Shown: piece by piece, positions 12,032 to 22,076 of the stretch | Layout: every line of letters begins with the position of its first letter | Position numbering within the stretch: the stretch's first letter is position 1 | Assembly (NCBI GenBank): GCA_022376925.1 | Contig: JAIOJX010000001.1 | Location: 34,938,170 to 35,002,169 of the forward strand | Length of the DNA stretch: 64,000 bases | Source: Tragulus kanchil | Taxonomy: Eukaryota > Chordata > Mammalia > Artiodactyla > Tragulidae | Direction: 5' to 3' | Notes under the pieces: model-generated | Database searches by the model: none | Seen by the model: the letters and a program-made list of their open reading frames with translations, nothing else | Told to the model about the DNA's origin: nothing | Program-made: the position numbers and the translations under genes

Positions 12032-12179
12032 ACTTTTGTCTGGAGATGGATGCTAACTTGTTATTGCTCAGGGGGTATATATTTAAATAACATCTTATTT
12101 GTCCATGTTGCTAGCATCACTTCCAGCAATGAGTTCTTAAATAAAGAAAGCATGATCCATGAAAAAAAAAAATCAGTTA

Positions 12180-12840
12180 AGTAGGATTTTATTAAAATTA
12201 AAACTTCTTCTTGAAAAGTTTTTAAGATAATGAAAAATCAAGCCAGGGCCTTTGAATAAATATCTTCAAAATATACACATAATAAAGGGTTGATATTCAA
12301 AATATATAAGAAATTCTTAAAACTAACGAACAGAAAAATAAACATTTTTAAAATGGGCAAAAAGTCTGATTAGACACCCCATTTCACTTTAATGGCTCCA
12401 AAATGGATTTTCAAAACTGAGGACAAGAGACCAAATATTATGACAAAAGGTGCTCTCATTGCTCTTACTCAGGAAGTTTCAAGGGTTTCAGGAGCTGTGA
12501 GCCAGAAACAATGGATGGAGACCAAAATATATATGAGAAATGTATTTTGGTCATCTGAATGACTGATTATATTTCTTATAAACCATAATATCACATGAAG
12601 CTTACTACAATAACTACAGCCAATCTAAACAGTATGGTATTGGCATAAAGGCAGATGTATAAACCAATGAAAGAATAAACAGCCCAGAAATAATCCCTTG
12701 CATATGTGGCCAAATAATTTTTGACAAGGGTACCAAGGCCGTTCAATGGGGAATGGACATTCTTTTCAAAACCTGGTGCTGGGAAAACTGAACATCCACA
12801 TGCAAAAGAATGGATCTGGAGCTTACCTCATACCACATAT
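12180..12840 (+). mobile_element. L1 LINE ORF2 fragments
   Basis: Sense L1 ORF2 pieces: an ATAAAGGGTTGATATTC...AAATGGGCAAAAAG block at 12.28-12.37 kb, then AGTATGGTATTGGCATAAAG and TTTTGACAAGGGTACCAAGG blocks at 12.63-12.74 kb. Rearranged and full of stops. Confidence 0.75.
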
Positions 12841-12847
12841 GAAAGTG

Positions 12848-13051
12848 GTATAGTCACTCAGTAGTGTCCGACTCTTCATGACCCCATGGACTGTAGACCA
12901 CCAGACTCTTCTGTCCATGAAATTCTCCAGGCAAGAATACTGGAGTGGGTAGCCTAACCCTTCTCCAAGGGATTTTCCCAACCCATGGATCAAACCCATA
13001 TTTCCCACATTGCAGGCAGTTTCTTTACCATCTGAGTCACCAGGGAATCCC
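12848..13051 (-). mobile_element. Bov-tA/BovA2 SINE, antisense, inside L1
   Basis: Full-length antisense ruminant SINE (TCACTCAGTAGTGTCCGACT to CACCAGGGAATCCC). L1 ORF2 sequence resumes immediately after it, so it inserted into the L1. Confidence 0.9.
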
Positions 13052-13053
13052 AC

Positions 13054-13960
13054 AACATACTAAAATTAATTCAAAATGCATCTGTGACAAGCTCAAGAGC
13101 TAAAACACTGAAATTCTTAGAAGAAAACATAGAGAACTTTATGGTATTGAGTTTAGCAATGATTTCTTGGGTAGAACACCAAAACATAAGAGAAGATAAA
13201 TTGGAGTTTGTCAAAATTAAAAACTTATGTGTATCAAAAGATCCTTTCAAGACAGTGAAAAGGCAAGCCATAGAATGGGAGAAAATACTTGCAAATCATT
13301 TATATAGTAAGAGGTTATTATCAAGAATATTTAAAAGACTCCTAAAACTCAACAACAATAACAAAAAAGACCAAATGACCCCATAAGGGTTTATGTTTAA
13401 GGTCAAAGGCCTCAAATAGACTTTTTTTTTTCAAAGAAGATATGCCAATGTCAATAAGCACATGGGAAGATGCACAACATCACTAGTCATTAGGGAAATA
13501 CAAAGCAAAACTACAAGATATCACTTCATACACATTAAGATGGGTATTATCAAAACAGAAAAATAACAAATGTTGGCAAGGATGTAGAAAAATTGATACC
13601 CATGAGGGTATTGCTGATAAGAATGAAAAATGATGCAGCCACTGTGGAAAACAGGTTGCCAGTTCTTAAAAAAAAAAAAAAAAAAAAAAAACTAAACATA
13701 GAATTACCATATGATGTATCAATTCCACTTCTAGTTATTTACCTACAATCATTGAAAACAAGGATTTGAACAGATATTTGTACCAGCAGTGTTCTTAGCA
13801 ACATTATTCACAACAGCCCAAAACTGGAAACAATCAAAATGTGCATTGACAGGTGAATGGATAAACAAAATGTGGTACATACCAGGAATGAAGTATTTTT
13901 CAGTTTTAAAAAGAAATAAAATTTTGGTATATTCTACAAGGACAAACTTCCAAAATATAT
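13054..13960 (+). mobile_element. L1 LINE ORF2 3' part
   Basis: Continuous L1 ORF2/3' sequence. An open stretch at 13084-13386 retains endonuclease-RT C-terminal-like residues (VKIKNLCVSKDPFKTVKRQA). An A-run lies at about 13669-13690. Inactive. Confidence 0.8.
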
Positions 13961-14089
13961 AAAACAGCCAGATATAAATTACAAATATTGTATGATTTAT
14001 TCATCTACTGCCCCATAATACCCCCTGCCTCCCTCCCTTCTGGCAACCATAAGTTTGCTCTCTGTATCTTCAGGTCTGTTTACATTTTC

Positions 14090-14208
14090 CAGTTTTTTTT
14101 TTTTTTTTGGCTGCATAGATTGTGGGACCTCAATTCCCAACCAGGGATTGAACCTGGACCACAGCAGTAAAAGCCCAGAATCCTGACCACTAGGCCAGCA
14201 AACAACTC
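14090..14208 (-). mobile_element. Short tRNA-Glu-type SINE, antisense
   Basis: A poly-T run (the A-tail) is followed by GGCTGCATAGATTGTGGGAC, AACCAGGGATTGAACCTGG (B-box) and GACCACTAGGCCAGCAAAC, the reversed head. Confidence 0.8.
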
Positions 14209-14284
14209 CCTCTGTTTCTGTTTTGTTTTTCAGATACCACATATAAGTGAGCTCATATGGTACTTGTCTTTCTCTGACTTATTT

Positions 14285-15370
14285 CACTTAGCAAACCATC
14301 AACTAAATCAAAGGACAACCTATGGAATGGGAGAAAATAACTGCAAATCATATATTTGATAAGGAGTTAATACCCAAATTATAAAAAAACTCACAACTCA
14401 AAATAAAAAAAGAAAACTGAACAATTCACATAAATGGGCAATGAACCTGAATAGACATTTCTCTAAAGGACATACAGATGGCAAATAGACACATGAAAAA
14501 ATGCTCAACATCACTAATCATCGGGTAAATGCAAATCTAAACCACAATGTGATATTACCTCATACCTGACAGAATGGCTATTATCAAAAAGATAAGAAGG
14601 TACATGTTGGCAAGGATTTGGAAAAAAGGGAACCTTAATGCACTATTGATGGGAATGTAAACCGGTGCAGCTACTATGGAAAACAGTTCTTCAAAAAATC
14701 AAAAGCAGAACTGGCAAACCATCCAGCAATCCTACTTCTGAGTATTTAACTGAGGAACATTAAAACACTAATTTGAAAAGATATATGCATCTCTATGGGC
14801 TTCCCAGGTGGTGCAAGTGGTAAAGAACCTGCAATGCAGGAGACTTAAGAGGTGTGGGTTCAATCCCTGGGTTGGGAAGTCTGCAGCCAAGGGCATGGTA
14901 GCCCACTCTAATATTCCTGCCTAAAGAATCCCATGGATAGAGGAGCCTGGCGGACTGCAGTTCACGGGGTCACAAAGAGTTGGGCACAACTGCAGTAATT
15001 TCACATGCAGGCACACACACCTCTGTGCTCACTGCAGCATTATTTACATTAGCCAAAACATGGAAACAACCTATATGTCCATCAACAGATGTCTAAATAA
15101 AGAAGATGCACACACGCACACACACAGAATAGTACTTAGCCTTAAAAAAGAATAAAATTGTGCCATTTATGACAACAGGGACAAACAAATTTATACTGTA
15201 TTTTAAAAGTCAAATGCATAAAACTCTAAAAATCTGTATTAATGGACATGATGTATAAAGATATAATTTGTGACAATAACAATATAAAGCGGGAAATTGA
15301 GTGGTAAGGGCAGACTTTTGCTCTTGAAACTAAGCTAATACTAATTCAAACATAATCAAGATGTGGTACA
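14285..15370 (+). mobile_element. L1 LINE 3' part with SINE insertions
   Basis: L1 ORF2 C-terminal blocks (TATGGAATGGGAGAAAATAA, CAACATCACTAATCATCGGG, CAGCTACTATGGAAAACAG) continue after the SINE at 14797-15002 with AACATGGAAACAACCTATATG. Mostly within duplication D5 copy A. Confidence 0.8.
14797..15002 (+). mobile_element. BovA2/Bov-tA SINE in L1
   Basis: Full-length: GGGCTTCCCAGGTGG head, GGGTTCAATCCCTGGGTTGG B-box region, GAGGAGCCTGGCGGACTGC and GAGTTGGGCACAACTGCAG end. Copy at about 15982-16187. Confidence 0.9.
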
Positions 15371-15372
15371 CT

Positions 15373-15568
15373 GGGCTTCCCTGGTAGCTCAGGCAGAAAG
15401 AATCCACCTACAATACAGGAGACCCCGGTTCAATCCCTGGGTTGGGCAGATCCCCTGGAGAAGGGACTAACAACTCATTCCAGTATTCCTGCCTGGAGAA
15501 TACTGGACATGGACAGAGGAGCCTGGGGTCGCAAAGAGTCAAACACAACTGAGTGACTAACACATCAA
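15373..15568 (+). mobile_element. BovA2/Bov-tA SINE
   Basis: GGGCTTCCCTGGTAGCTCAG head and a GGTTCAATCCCTGGGTTGGG B-box region, ending in ACACAACTGAGTGACTAAC. Duplicated at 16562-16757. Confidence 0.9.
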
Positions 15569-15679
15569 CAAAGTTCAAGGGTTCCAATTTTTTACATCCT
15601 TGCCAACACTTACGATTATCCATTTTTTAAAGAATTATAGCCATCAGTGGGTGTGAAGTGGTATCATTGCGACAAATAG

Positions 15680-16860
15680 GAAAAAATGCTCAACATCACT
15701 AATCATCGGGTAAATGCAAATCTAAACCACAATGTGATATTACCTCATACCTGACAGAATGGCTATTATCAAAAAGATAAGAAGGTACATGTTGGCAAGG
15801 ATTTGGAAAAAAGGGAACCTTAATGCACTATTGATGGGAATGTAAACCGGTGCAGCTACTATGGAAAACAGTTCTTCAAAAAATCAAAAGCAGAACTGGC
15901 AAACCATCCAGCAATCCTACTTCTGAGTATTTAACTGAGGAACATTAAAACACTAATTTGAAAAGATATATGCATCTCTATGGGCTTCCCAGGTGGTGCA
16001 AGTGGTAAAGAACCTGCAATGCAGGAGACTTAAGAGGTGTGGGTTCAATCCCTGGGTTGGGAAGTCTGCAGCCAAGGGCATGGTAGCCCACTCTAATATT
16101 CCTGCCTAAAGAATCCCATGGATAGAGGAGCCTGGCGGACTGCAGTTCACGGGGTCACAAAGAGTTGGGCACAACTGCAGTAATTTCACATGCAGGCACA
16201 CACACCTCTGTGCTCACTGCAGCATTATTTACATTAGCCAAAACATGGAAACAACCTATATGTCCATCAACAGATGTCTAAATAAAGAAGATGCACACAC
16301 GCACACACACACACAGAATAGTACTTAGCCTTAAAAAAGAATAAAATTGTGCCATTTATGACAACAGGGACAAACAAATTTATACTGTATTTTAAAAGTC
16401 AAATGCATAAAACTCTAAAAATCTGTATTAATGGACATGATGTATAAAGATATAATTTGTGACAATAACAATATAAAGCGGGAAATTGAGTGGTAAGGGC
16501 AGACTTTTGCTCTTGAAACTAAGCTAATACTAATTCAAACATAATCAAGATGTGGTACACTGGGCTTCCCTGGTAGCTCAGGCAGAAAGAATCCACCTAC
16601 AATACAGGAGACCCCGGTTCAATCCCTGGGTTGGGCAGATCCCCTGGAGAAGGGACTAACAACTCATTCCAGTATTCCTGCCTGGAGAATACTGGACATG
16701 GACAGAGGAGCCTGGGGTCGCAAAGAGTCAAACACAACTGAGTGACTAACACATCAACAAAGTTCAAGGGTTCCAATTTTTTACATCCTTGCCAACACTT
16801 ACGATTATCCATTTTTTAAAGAATTATAGCCATCAGTGGGTGTGAAGTGGTATCATTGCG
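15680..16860. repeat. Tandem duplication D5, copy B
   Basis: Near-identical to 14497-15671, including both nested SINEs. After GTATCATTGCG at 16860 the sequence becomes single-copy antisense L1. Confidence 0.9.
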
Positions 16861-17110
16861 GTTTTGATTAGCAGTTCTCTGAAGATGTTGAACATCTTCT
16901 CAGGTGTTGATTGAACATTTACATATCTGAAGAAATGTCCAATCAAATCCTTTGTCTGTTTTCAATTGCTTTGTCTTTACTGAGTGGCAAGAGTGCATTA
17001 TATATTCTGGATACCAGACCCATATTATATATATGACTTGCAAATATTTTCTCCTATGCTATGAGTTGTCTTTTCAATTTATCAGTGGCATCATTTGAAG
17101 CATGTTGATA
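16855..17110 (-). mobile_element. L1 fragment, antisense
   Basis: Antisense L1 ORF2 3' blocks: TTTGATTAGCAGTTCTCTGA, GAAATGTCCAATCAAATCC and ATTTTCTCCTATGCTATGAG. Confidence 0.65.
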
Positions 17111-17945
17111 ATTTTAAAGCCAAACTGAATAAGCTCCATGTTTTGGCCGTGAGAACTGTTAAAGGAAAATGCTTGTTACTCCTTATATTATTCATCAAAT
17201 CCTGTTACTGTTGTAATGGAGTAAACACTTAAGTTACTCAAGGTATCTGTGCCACTGGTTGATTGAATCCTCGTGACTCTAGGATATTCTGGTACATTGA
17301 GCTCTGGGGAAAAACATGCCAGAACAAAACTATTTCAGGCAAGTCTGATTAACCAAAAATGACTGTTTGCTTCCATCACAATAGAAACCTATCTGTATAT
17401 GCTTTTAGTTATAACTAGTTAAAAAAAAAAGAAAGAAAGGGAAGAAAAGCAGGTATGTTACAGTCCCTGTAATAAAGAGGCTGACTCCATTTCCTGATCT
17501 TTGACTACCTGATAGATTTTAAGCCTCATGCTTCCCTCTCCTCTGCTCCACATATGAGTAAGTTGCTATCTTTCCCCTCCACCCCAGATCTGGGCAAGCT
17601 GACTGGAAAACCAAGGTGCTCCCTACTGAGGCACTGGCAGAAATTCAAAGCACCTGCAGGAACCCTTACCCTGGGCCCAGTTCCTAGCTACCATAAAACC
17701 CAAAAGTCGTCTCCTTGTCCTCTTCTCATAAGCCATTTTCAGACCTGTCTGGGAGCTACTCTGCTCTGCCCAGAAAGTCTCATTATTGAATAACTTTTCA
17801 TATTCTCTTGGTGTGTATATATGTGTGACATTATCAATATTGGTATCTGAACCAAATCTGGGTGATAATGTATTTCATCTCTGAGGGGCGGCCACAACAG
17901 TCCCCAAAAGAAATTTTTTTTTTCTGTACAATGGAGCCATGTGTT
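17111..17945. other. Intergenic, nothing recognised
   Basis: Single-copy sequence. One 79-codon frame at 17554-17793 starts with a plausible ATG but shows no family resemblance or splice context. Confidence 0.55.
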
Positions 17946-18268
17946 TCTTTTATTTATTTATTTATTTATTTTGGGGGGTGGGATGGGGAGGGAGGGGAGC
18001 GGGGGGGGGCCACATCTATTGGTCTTTCATTTCTCTATTTTTTCATTCGTCTTTGTTTTTTGGCTCCTGTGGGCCTCCCATCGCGGTGGCCTCTGTCATC
18101 GCAGAGCACCGGCTCTGGGCGCATGCGCTCCAGAGCTCCGGCTCGGTGATTGGACACATGGGTCCAGCCACTACGCAGCACGTGGGATCTTCCCAGGCCA
18201 GGGATCGAACCGGCGCCCCTTGCACTGCAAGGTGGTGTCCTTACCCACTGGATCACCAGGGGAAGCCC
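17946..18268 (-). mobile_element. CHR-like SINE, antisense
   Basis: The (ATTT)n complement of the tail comes first, then a G-run, TATTGGTCTTTCATTTC, GCGCATGCGCTCCAGAGC, the B-box complement GGGATCGAACCGGCGCCC, and a CACCAGGGGAAGCCC end. Translations through this element give deceptive 90-120 residue frames on both strands. Confidence 0.9.
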
Positions 18269-20420
18269 AAGATGAAAAATTTACACTGATTTTTACCCCC
18301 AGTTGACAACATAGTGAGACAGGTAACATCTGAATCAGCCCTAATACTACATGGGTTTTCCTGAATTATTTTTCCAGTAAAGGAGATGGAACAAGGGATG
18401 AACAGTGGCGTTTTGCCTTCGAGTACACCCCAGGAACAATTTGGAAGTTCACTATCTTCCATAGTTCCCACTCAAAGAGAAACCATCAGCTTCTTCCTTT
18501 GATACACACACCTACACACTCACACTCACCCTTCTCTTTAACTGATAGAAAGTTCCACAGCTATCAACTGTTTAAGTGTGTGCTCCATAGGCATGTGAGA
18601 TACAGAATATTTCCAAAGGGTCTGGCTCAACTGTATTGTGAAGATTCCCAATTCTGAAAGCAGTACCAACAGCTGGAATTCCAGGCTATGGGAGTTCTAT
18701 GGATTAAAAAACAAGCAATGAACTTCAAAAACATCTAAGTTCTAACTATATGTTGCAAAAAGCCAGCCTGCATTTTTTTTCACCCTTAATGCACAAGTGT
18801 GACTGGTTGTCCTTCATTTCAACTCCTAGACATATGAAAAATAGATTCAGATTTGACCCTAATAGAAATTATAGATAGGTGCTAAAATAGGTTTTTGTTT
18901 TTTTTTTAATCTCAGATGCTGTTGAGATTTTTCAGTTTAGGCCTTTCCTCAAGCACATAAGAAGTTATGAGAGCGAGGAAGTACAATAGAAAGATCAGCA
19001 TTTGTACACTGTGTCTCCCTATACCCAATTTCCCAATTCAGGCAGTTAAGGAAAGAGGATGATAACAGCAAAGGAGACAGAAGGTAGGAGAGGCAGAGGG
19101 AACCCCAAGATCCCAATCTAAACTCTGGCATTCTGTGCCACAAACTCTTAACCAGAACCATAGCTTTTCTTAGGTATAAACAGGATCAGCTGAGGCAGTA
19201 TAGACAACATGGCTAGAACTCTATAAACTGTACAAATAAATATGATAGTGGGATTAGGGGAGTTAATTTCTTCCTAACCACACACTCCTAAAGGCCTTTG
19301 ATATCAAGTGGCTGTCTCATAGAGCTGAGCTCTGCTCAGAAAGGATCAGCACAAACATGGCACTGTCATCAAGCATAGGAATAAATCACCAAGTTCAAAC
19401 AAGAGTACATATGAGAGCAAACAGTCAAAGATGGGGCAAATGAGATTATTAATGAAGAAATCTCCGTAGTTAGACCTTAGAAAGGCAACCCTCTATATGA
19501 CTAATCTGGGATTATACATATCTGTAAATAATAAAACTCTATAAAAGTAAAAAGCAAAATAAAAATAATTATTAAAAAGAAAAAAAAAGAAAAAAGGCAC
19601 CCCTCTGAGACCCAGGAACACAGAGGGAGCTCAGACAAAGCAGTAAACCTGGTACCCCAAAGATGGGCGCCTGGATGTTAAGGGTACAATGGGACTAGGT
19701 CCTTTTAGAACCACACTTCCATGGCATTACTAAGTGGGGATGAGAACCAGGGATTTTCTTGAAGGTTAAAAATCTTCAGGATACCCTGATGAGACATCTT
19801 ATGTGAAAGGCTAAGCACAAGTTCTGGGACTCAGACCGGAATGAGAGCATGTGTTCCTTTACTCCTAAATCTAAGTCTTCACCCCTTTTCCCAGATCTTC
19901 CCAGATGTCAGCTAGTAGCATAGTCCTGTCTTCTTGTGGACAAAGTGATTCTCCTTCTTGATCATGTTGAGACTAAAGGATATGTCAATGTAAACTTGTT
20001 TGTACCCTGCTACAGACACAGACAGTGTTCTTTATAATTCTGTTATTTGTACTTGATCCCTCTGACTAGACTTCAACTGAAGCACTAGGACAATGTTTTC
20101 ACCAGTTTTTAGAATGCAACTTTATTTATACGTAAATGACATCTTAAATGAATACACTTATGGTAATATAGAGCACAGAAGTATAGCTTACTCAGGAGGA
20201 GTAAGTTCATTATTAGGTCATATTGCAAAAATACTAAAAATATCTGAATTTATATAGCACAATGAAAACCAAGAAACATTCAAGCTTTTCAAGATCATTT
20301 GGTATCATTTGCTATCTTCAATCAGCACAGATAGCATAAACACTGAACTTATAAGTTGCATCGGTTTCATATTACAACACCAAAAAAACTGCTCAAGGCT
20401 TTGTAAGAACATACAGCTAC
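18269..20420. other. Intergenic and ARMCX5 3' flank
   Basis: AT-rich single-copy sequence downstream of ARMCX5 on its strand. A minus-strand AATAAA (plus-strand TTTATT) at 20121-20126, about 300 bp past the stop, is a candidate ARMCX5 polyadenylation signal. No other gene seen. Confidence 0.5.
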
Positions 20421-21881
20421 TCAGAGCTTGAGTATTAATCGTATAACTTTATCTCTCACCTCAGGATCACTGTGCCCTGCTAAGTCTTGTAGTTTCTGAC
20501 CAAACTCTTTTGCTTCCTGAAATATGGAAATGAGTTCACATTTAGTGAACTCTTCCTTGGTAAATAGCTTCACCTTCTTTTTGAACTGGAAATTTATGTT
20601 CTCAAATATTTCAATGATATTAAGAATATTAGCCTTTGACTCATTTTTGTTAAAGGGTGCAACCAATGATGACAACACTTTGGCACTGATCAGTTCTCTT
20701 GTATTGGCTTGATTTTTAGACAAGCGCGAAAACACTTTTAAAACATAAAACTTGGTTTTGACGCTTCCCTTGTTTAACAAGGTGAGGAAATCTGGAATGT
20801 AATTGACAATTATATGGTGGTCCTCAAAGTTTACACTCAGCTGCACTAATAATTGTAGTCCAGCCAGTTGCACAGCGGAGTTCAAAGGATTAGAGATTAT
20901 GTCCCTACAAACTTGATTTATGTACAACTCCTCTGGTTTTGATTCTCCAGAAGACTCGGAGTTGTCCTCCACCATATGTAAAGCTCTAGGGTGTTCTTCA
21001 ACATTGGGATTATTGACCAAGTTTTCAATCATAACAGTAATACCTACATCATGAATTATATCTTGGGTAAATGGATAAGCAGGACTGATACCCATTACCA
21101 TTGTAGCTATTTGATGAATGAAAGGATCCCTAGTTAACTTCAGCAGGGCAACAAGTTTATCAAACTCGTTAGGCTCTAAACTAAAAACACGTGATTTGCA
21201 GCGGCAGGTTTTTGGATTGGGCCCATACTTTTCCCTATACTTAACCTGTTTTTTGAGCTCAGCTAAGGTCTGTAAGTAAGGCCCATCATAGGGTGGAATT
21301 TTGGTCAGAGGTCGAACCCCTAGAGGAGTTTCAATCAAAGTATCAACCAGAGTCCAATTCCCTCCTGGAGGCAAGGATTGTTCCCCTCCATCTACCGGGA
21401 CTAGGACACAAAACCTGGCCCTTGACCATGCTTTCGCTCTTTGCTTTATAGTAAGTTCAGGTTTGGGTATGGGCTTGGGCTCTTCCTGGATTTTAGGTGG
21501 AGGTTTATACGCTTGAAATGGGTTCTCTTCTTCAGGCCAGAACCAGGATCCTACACTAGGCTCTTCTCCAGTCCAAAACCAAGAGCAGACATTTTCTTCA
21601 TCCTCATCACTGAACTCAATTACAGTACCAGTTCTCTCCCCAGGCTTCAACTTGATGCTCTTTCTCTGGGACCTGAACCCAGTATTATCTTTATCATCAG
21701 CCTTGGATTCACTTCCAGCACCAGCCTTCACTTTACACTTGGTCACAGCACTGACCCTGGACACAGGCAAGGCCTTTGACTTGGTTTGGGACACCACACC
21801 AGGTTCTGCCAGGGTTGCCTTAGTCTCAGCCATAATTCTAGTCTTAGATTTCATCTTGCTCACTTCTCTTGTCATAGCCAT
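20421..21881 (-). CDS. ARMCX5: ARMCX5, armadillo repeat X-linked protein 5 (N-terminally shortened)
   Basis: The protein matches my knowledge of mammalian ARMCX5 along its length. From the ATG at 21881 it is 486 residues; the human protein is about 558. A Lys/Thr/Ala-rich basic start is followed by an acidic SDEDEEN run, two SWFW repeats of GASP type (near residues 100-103 and 112-115; in GASP proteins such motifs bind GPCR tails) and, from about residue 230, the helical armadillo-like (DUF634/Arm_2) domain ending VRDKVIRLILKL. The whole coding part is one exon, as is usual for the ARMCX/GPRASP family. There is no N-terminal membrane segment, as expected for ARMCX5 and unlike ARMCX1/2/3/6. 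An in-frame TGA lies upstream with no intervening ATG, which decides the start. Role: little-studied nuclear/cytoplasmic armadillo protein. The family call is very secure; the start is less so because of the broken upstream region. Confidence 0.93.
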   Translation of the reverse strand: MAMTREVSKMKSKTRIMAETKATLAEPGVVSQTKSKALPVSRVSAVTKCKVKAGAGSESKADDKDNTGFRSQRKSIKLKPGERTGTVIEFSDEDEENVCSWFWTGEEPSVGSWFWPEEENPFQAYKPPPKIQEEPKPIPKPELTIKQRAKAWSRARFCVLVPVDGGEQSLPPGGNWTLVDTLIETPLGVRPLTKIPPYDGPYLQTLAELKKQVKYREKYGPNPKTCRCKSRVFSLEPNEFDKLVALLKLTRDPFIHQIATMVMGISPAYPFTQDIIHDVGITVMIENLVNNPNVEEHPRALHMVEDNSESSGESKPEELYINQVCRDIISNPLNSAVQLAGLQLLVQLSVNFEDHHIIVNYIPDFLTLLNKGSVKTKFYVLKVFSRLSKNQANTRELISAKVLSSLVAPFNKNESKANILNIIEIFENINFQFKKKVKLFTKEEFTKCELISIFQEAKEFGQKLQDLAGHSDPEVRDKVIRLILKL

Positions 21882-22076
21882 GGTCTCAGTGCAGGTCACT
21901 GTGTCCTGGCCACTGCTCCATCCCTAGCCTTGGCCAGAATCACTGGTTCTATTTCCAGTTTTGCCTCAGCCACTGCTTTGGCTTGGATCTGAGCCTTGCC
22001 TTCAGTGCTGGCAGGAACACAGATGCCACCCCAGCCCCTCCTCTGCCCTTGCCTTAGCACCAAAGTCAGTGACAAT
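21882..22076 (-). pseudogene. ARMCX5: Degenerate remnant of the ARMCX5 N-terminal coding region
   Basis: Upstream of the usable ATG, the minus strand still reads as ARMCX5-like N-terminal sequence, but in other frames. One frame (from about 22030) gives ASTEGKAQIQAKAVAEAKLE and onward until a TGA overlapping 21898. The stretch before it (from 22076) reads IVTDFGAKARAEEGLGW. By comparison with remembered human ARMCX5, the initiator ATG is ATT here (22074-22076). About 1 nt is missing near 22030 and about 4 nt (a CACA unit) near 21900. Either the ruminant gene lost its first ~60 codons and uses an internal ATG, or these are consensus errors. The alignment is from memory. Confidence 0.6.

Larger units (their letters stand above)
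14497..15671. repeat. Tandem duplication D5, copy A
   Basis: A unit of about 1.18 kb repeated at 15680-16860. The offset changes from 1185 to 1189 across a CA dinucleotide run (near 15115-15127), so that microsatellite differs by 4 bp between copies. Confidence 0.9.

Noticed and set aside
17939..18306. 116-121 codon frames, and similar ones at 7.8, 30.4, 31.5, 39.2, 42.7, 43.8 and 54.4 kb
   Set aside because: All are translations of the same CHR-like SINE (for example the recurring SIPGLGRSHV and FDPWPGKI strings), not genes.
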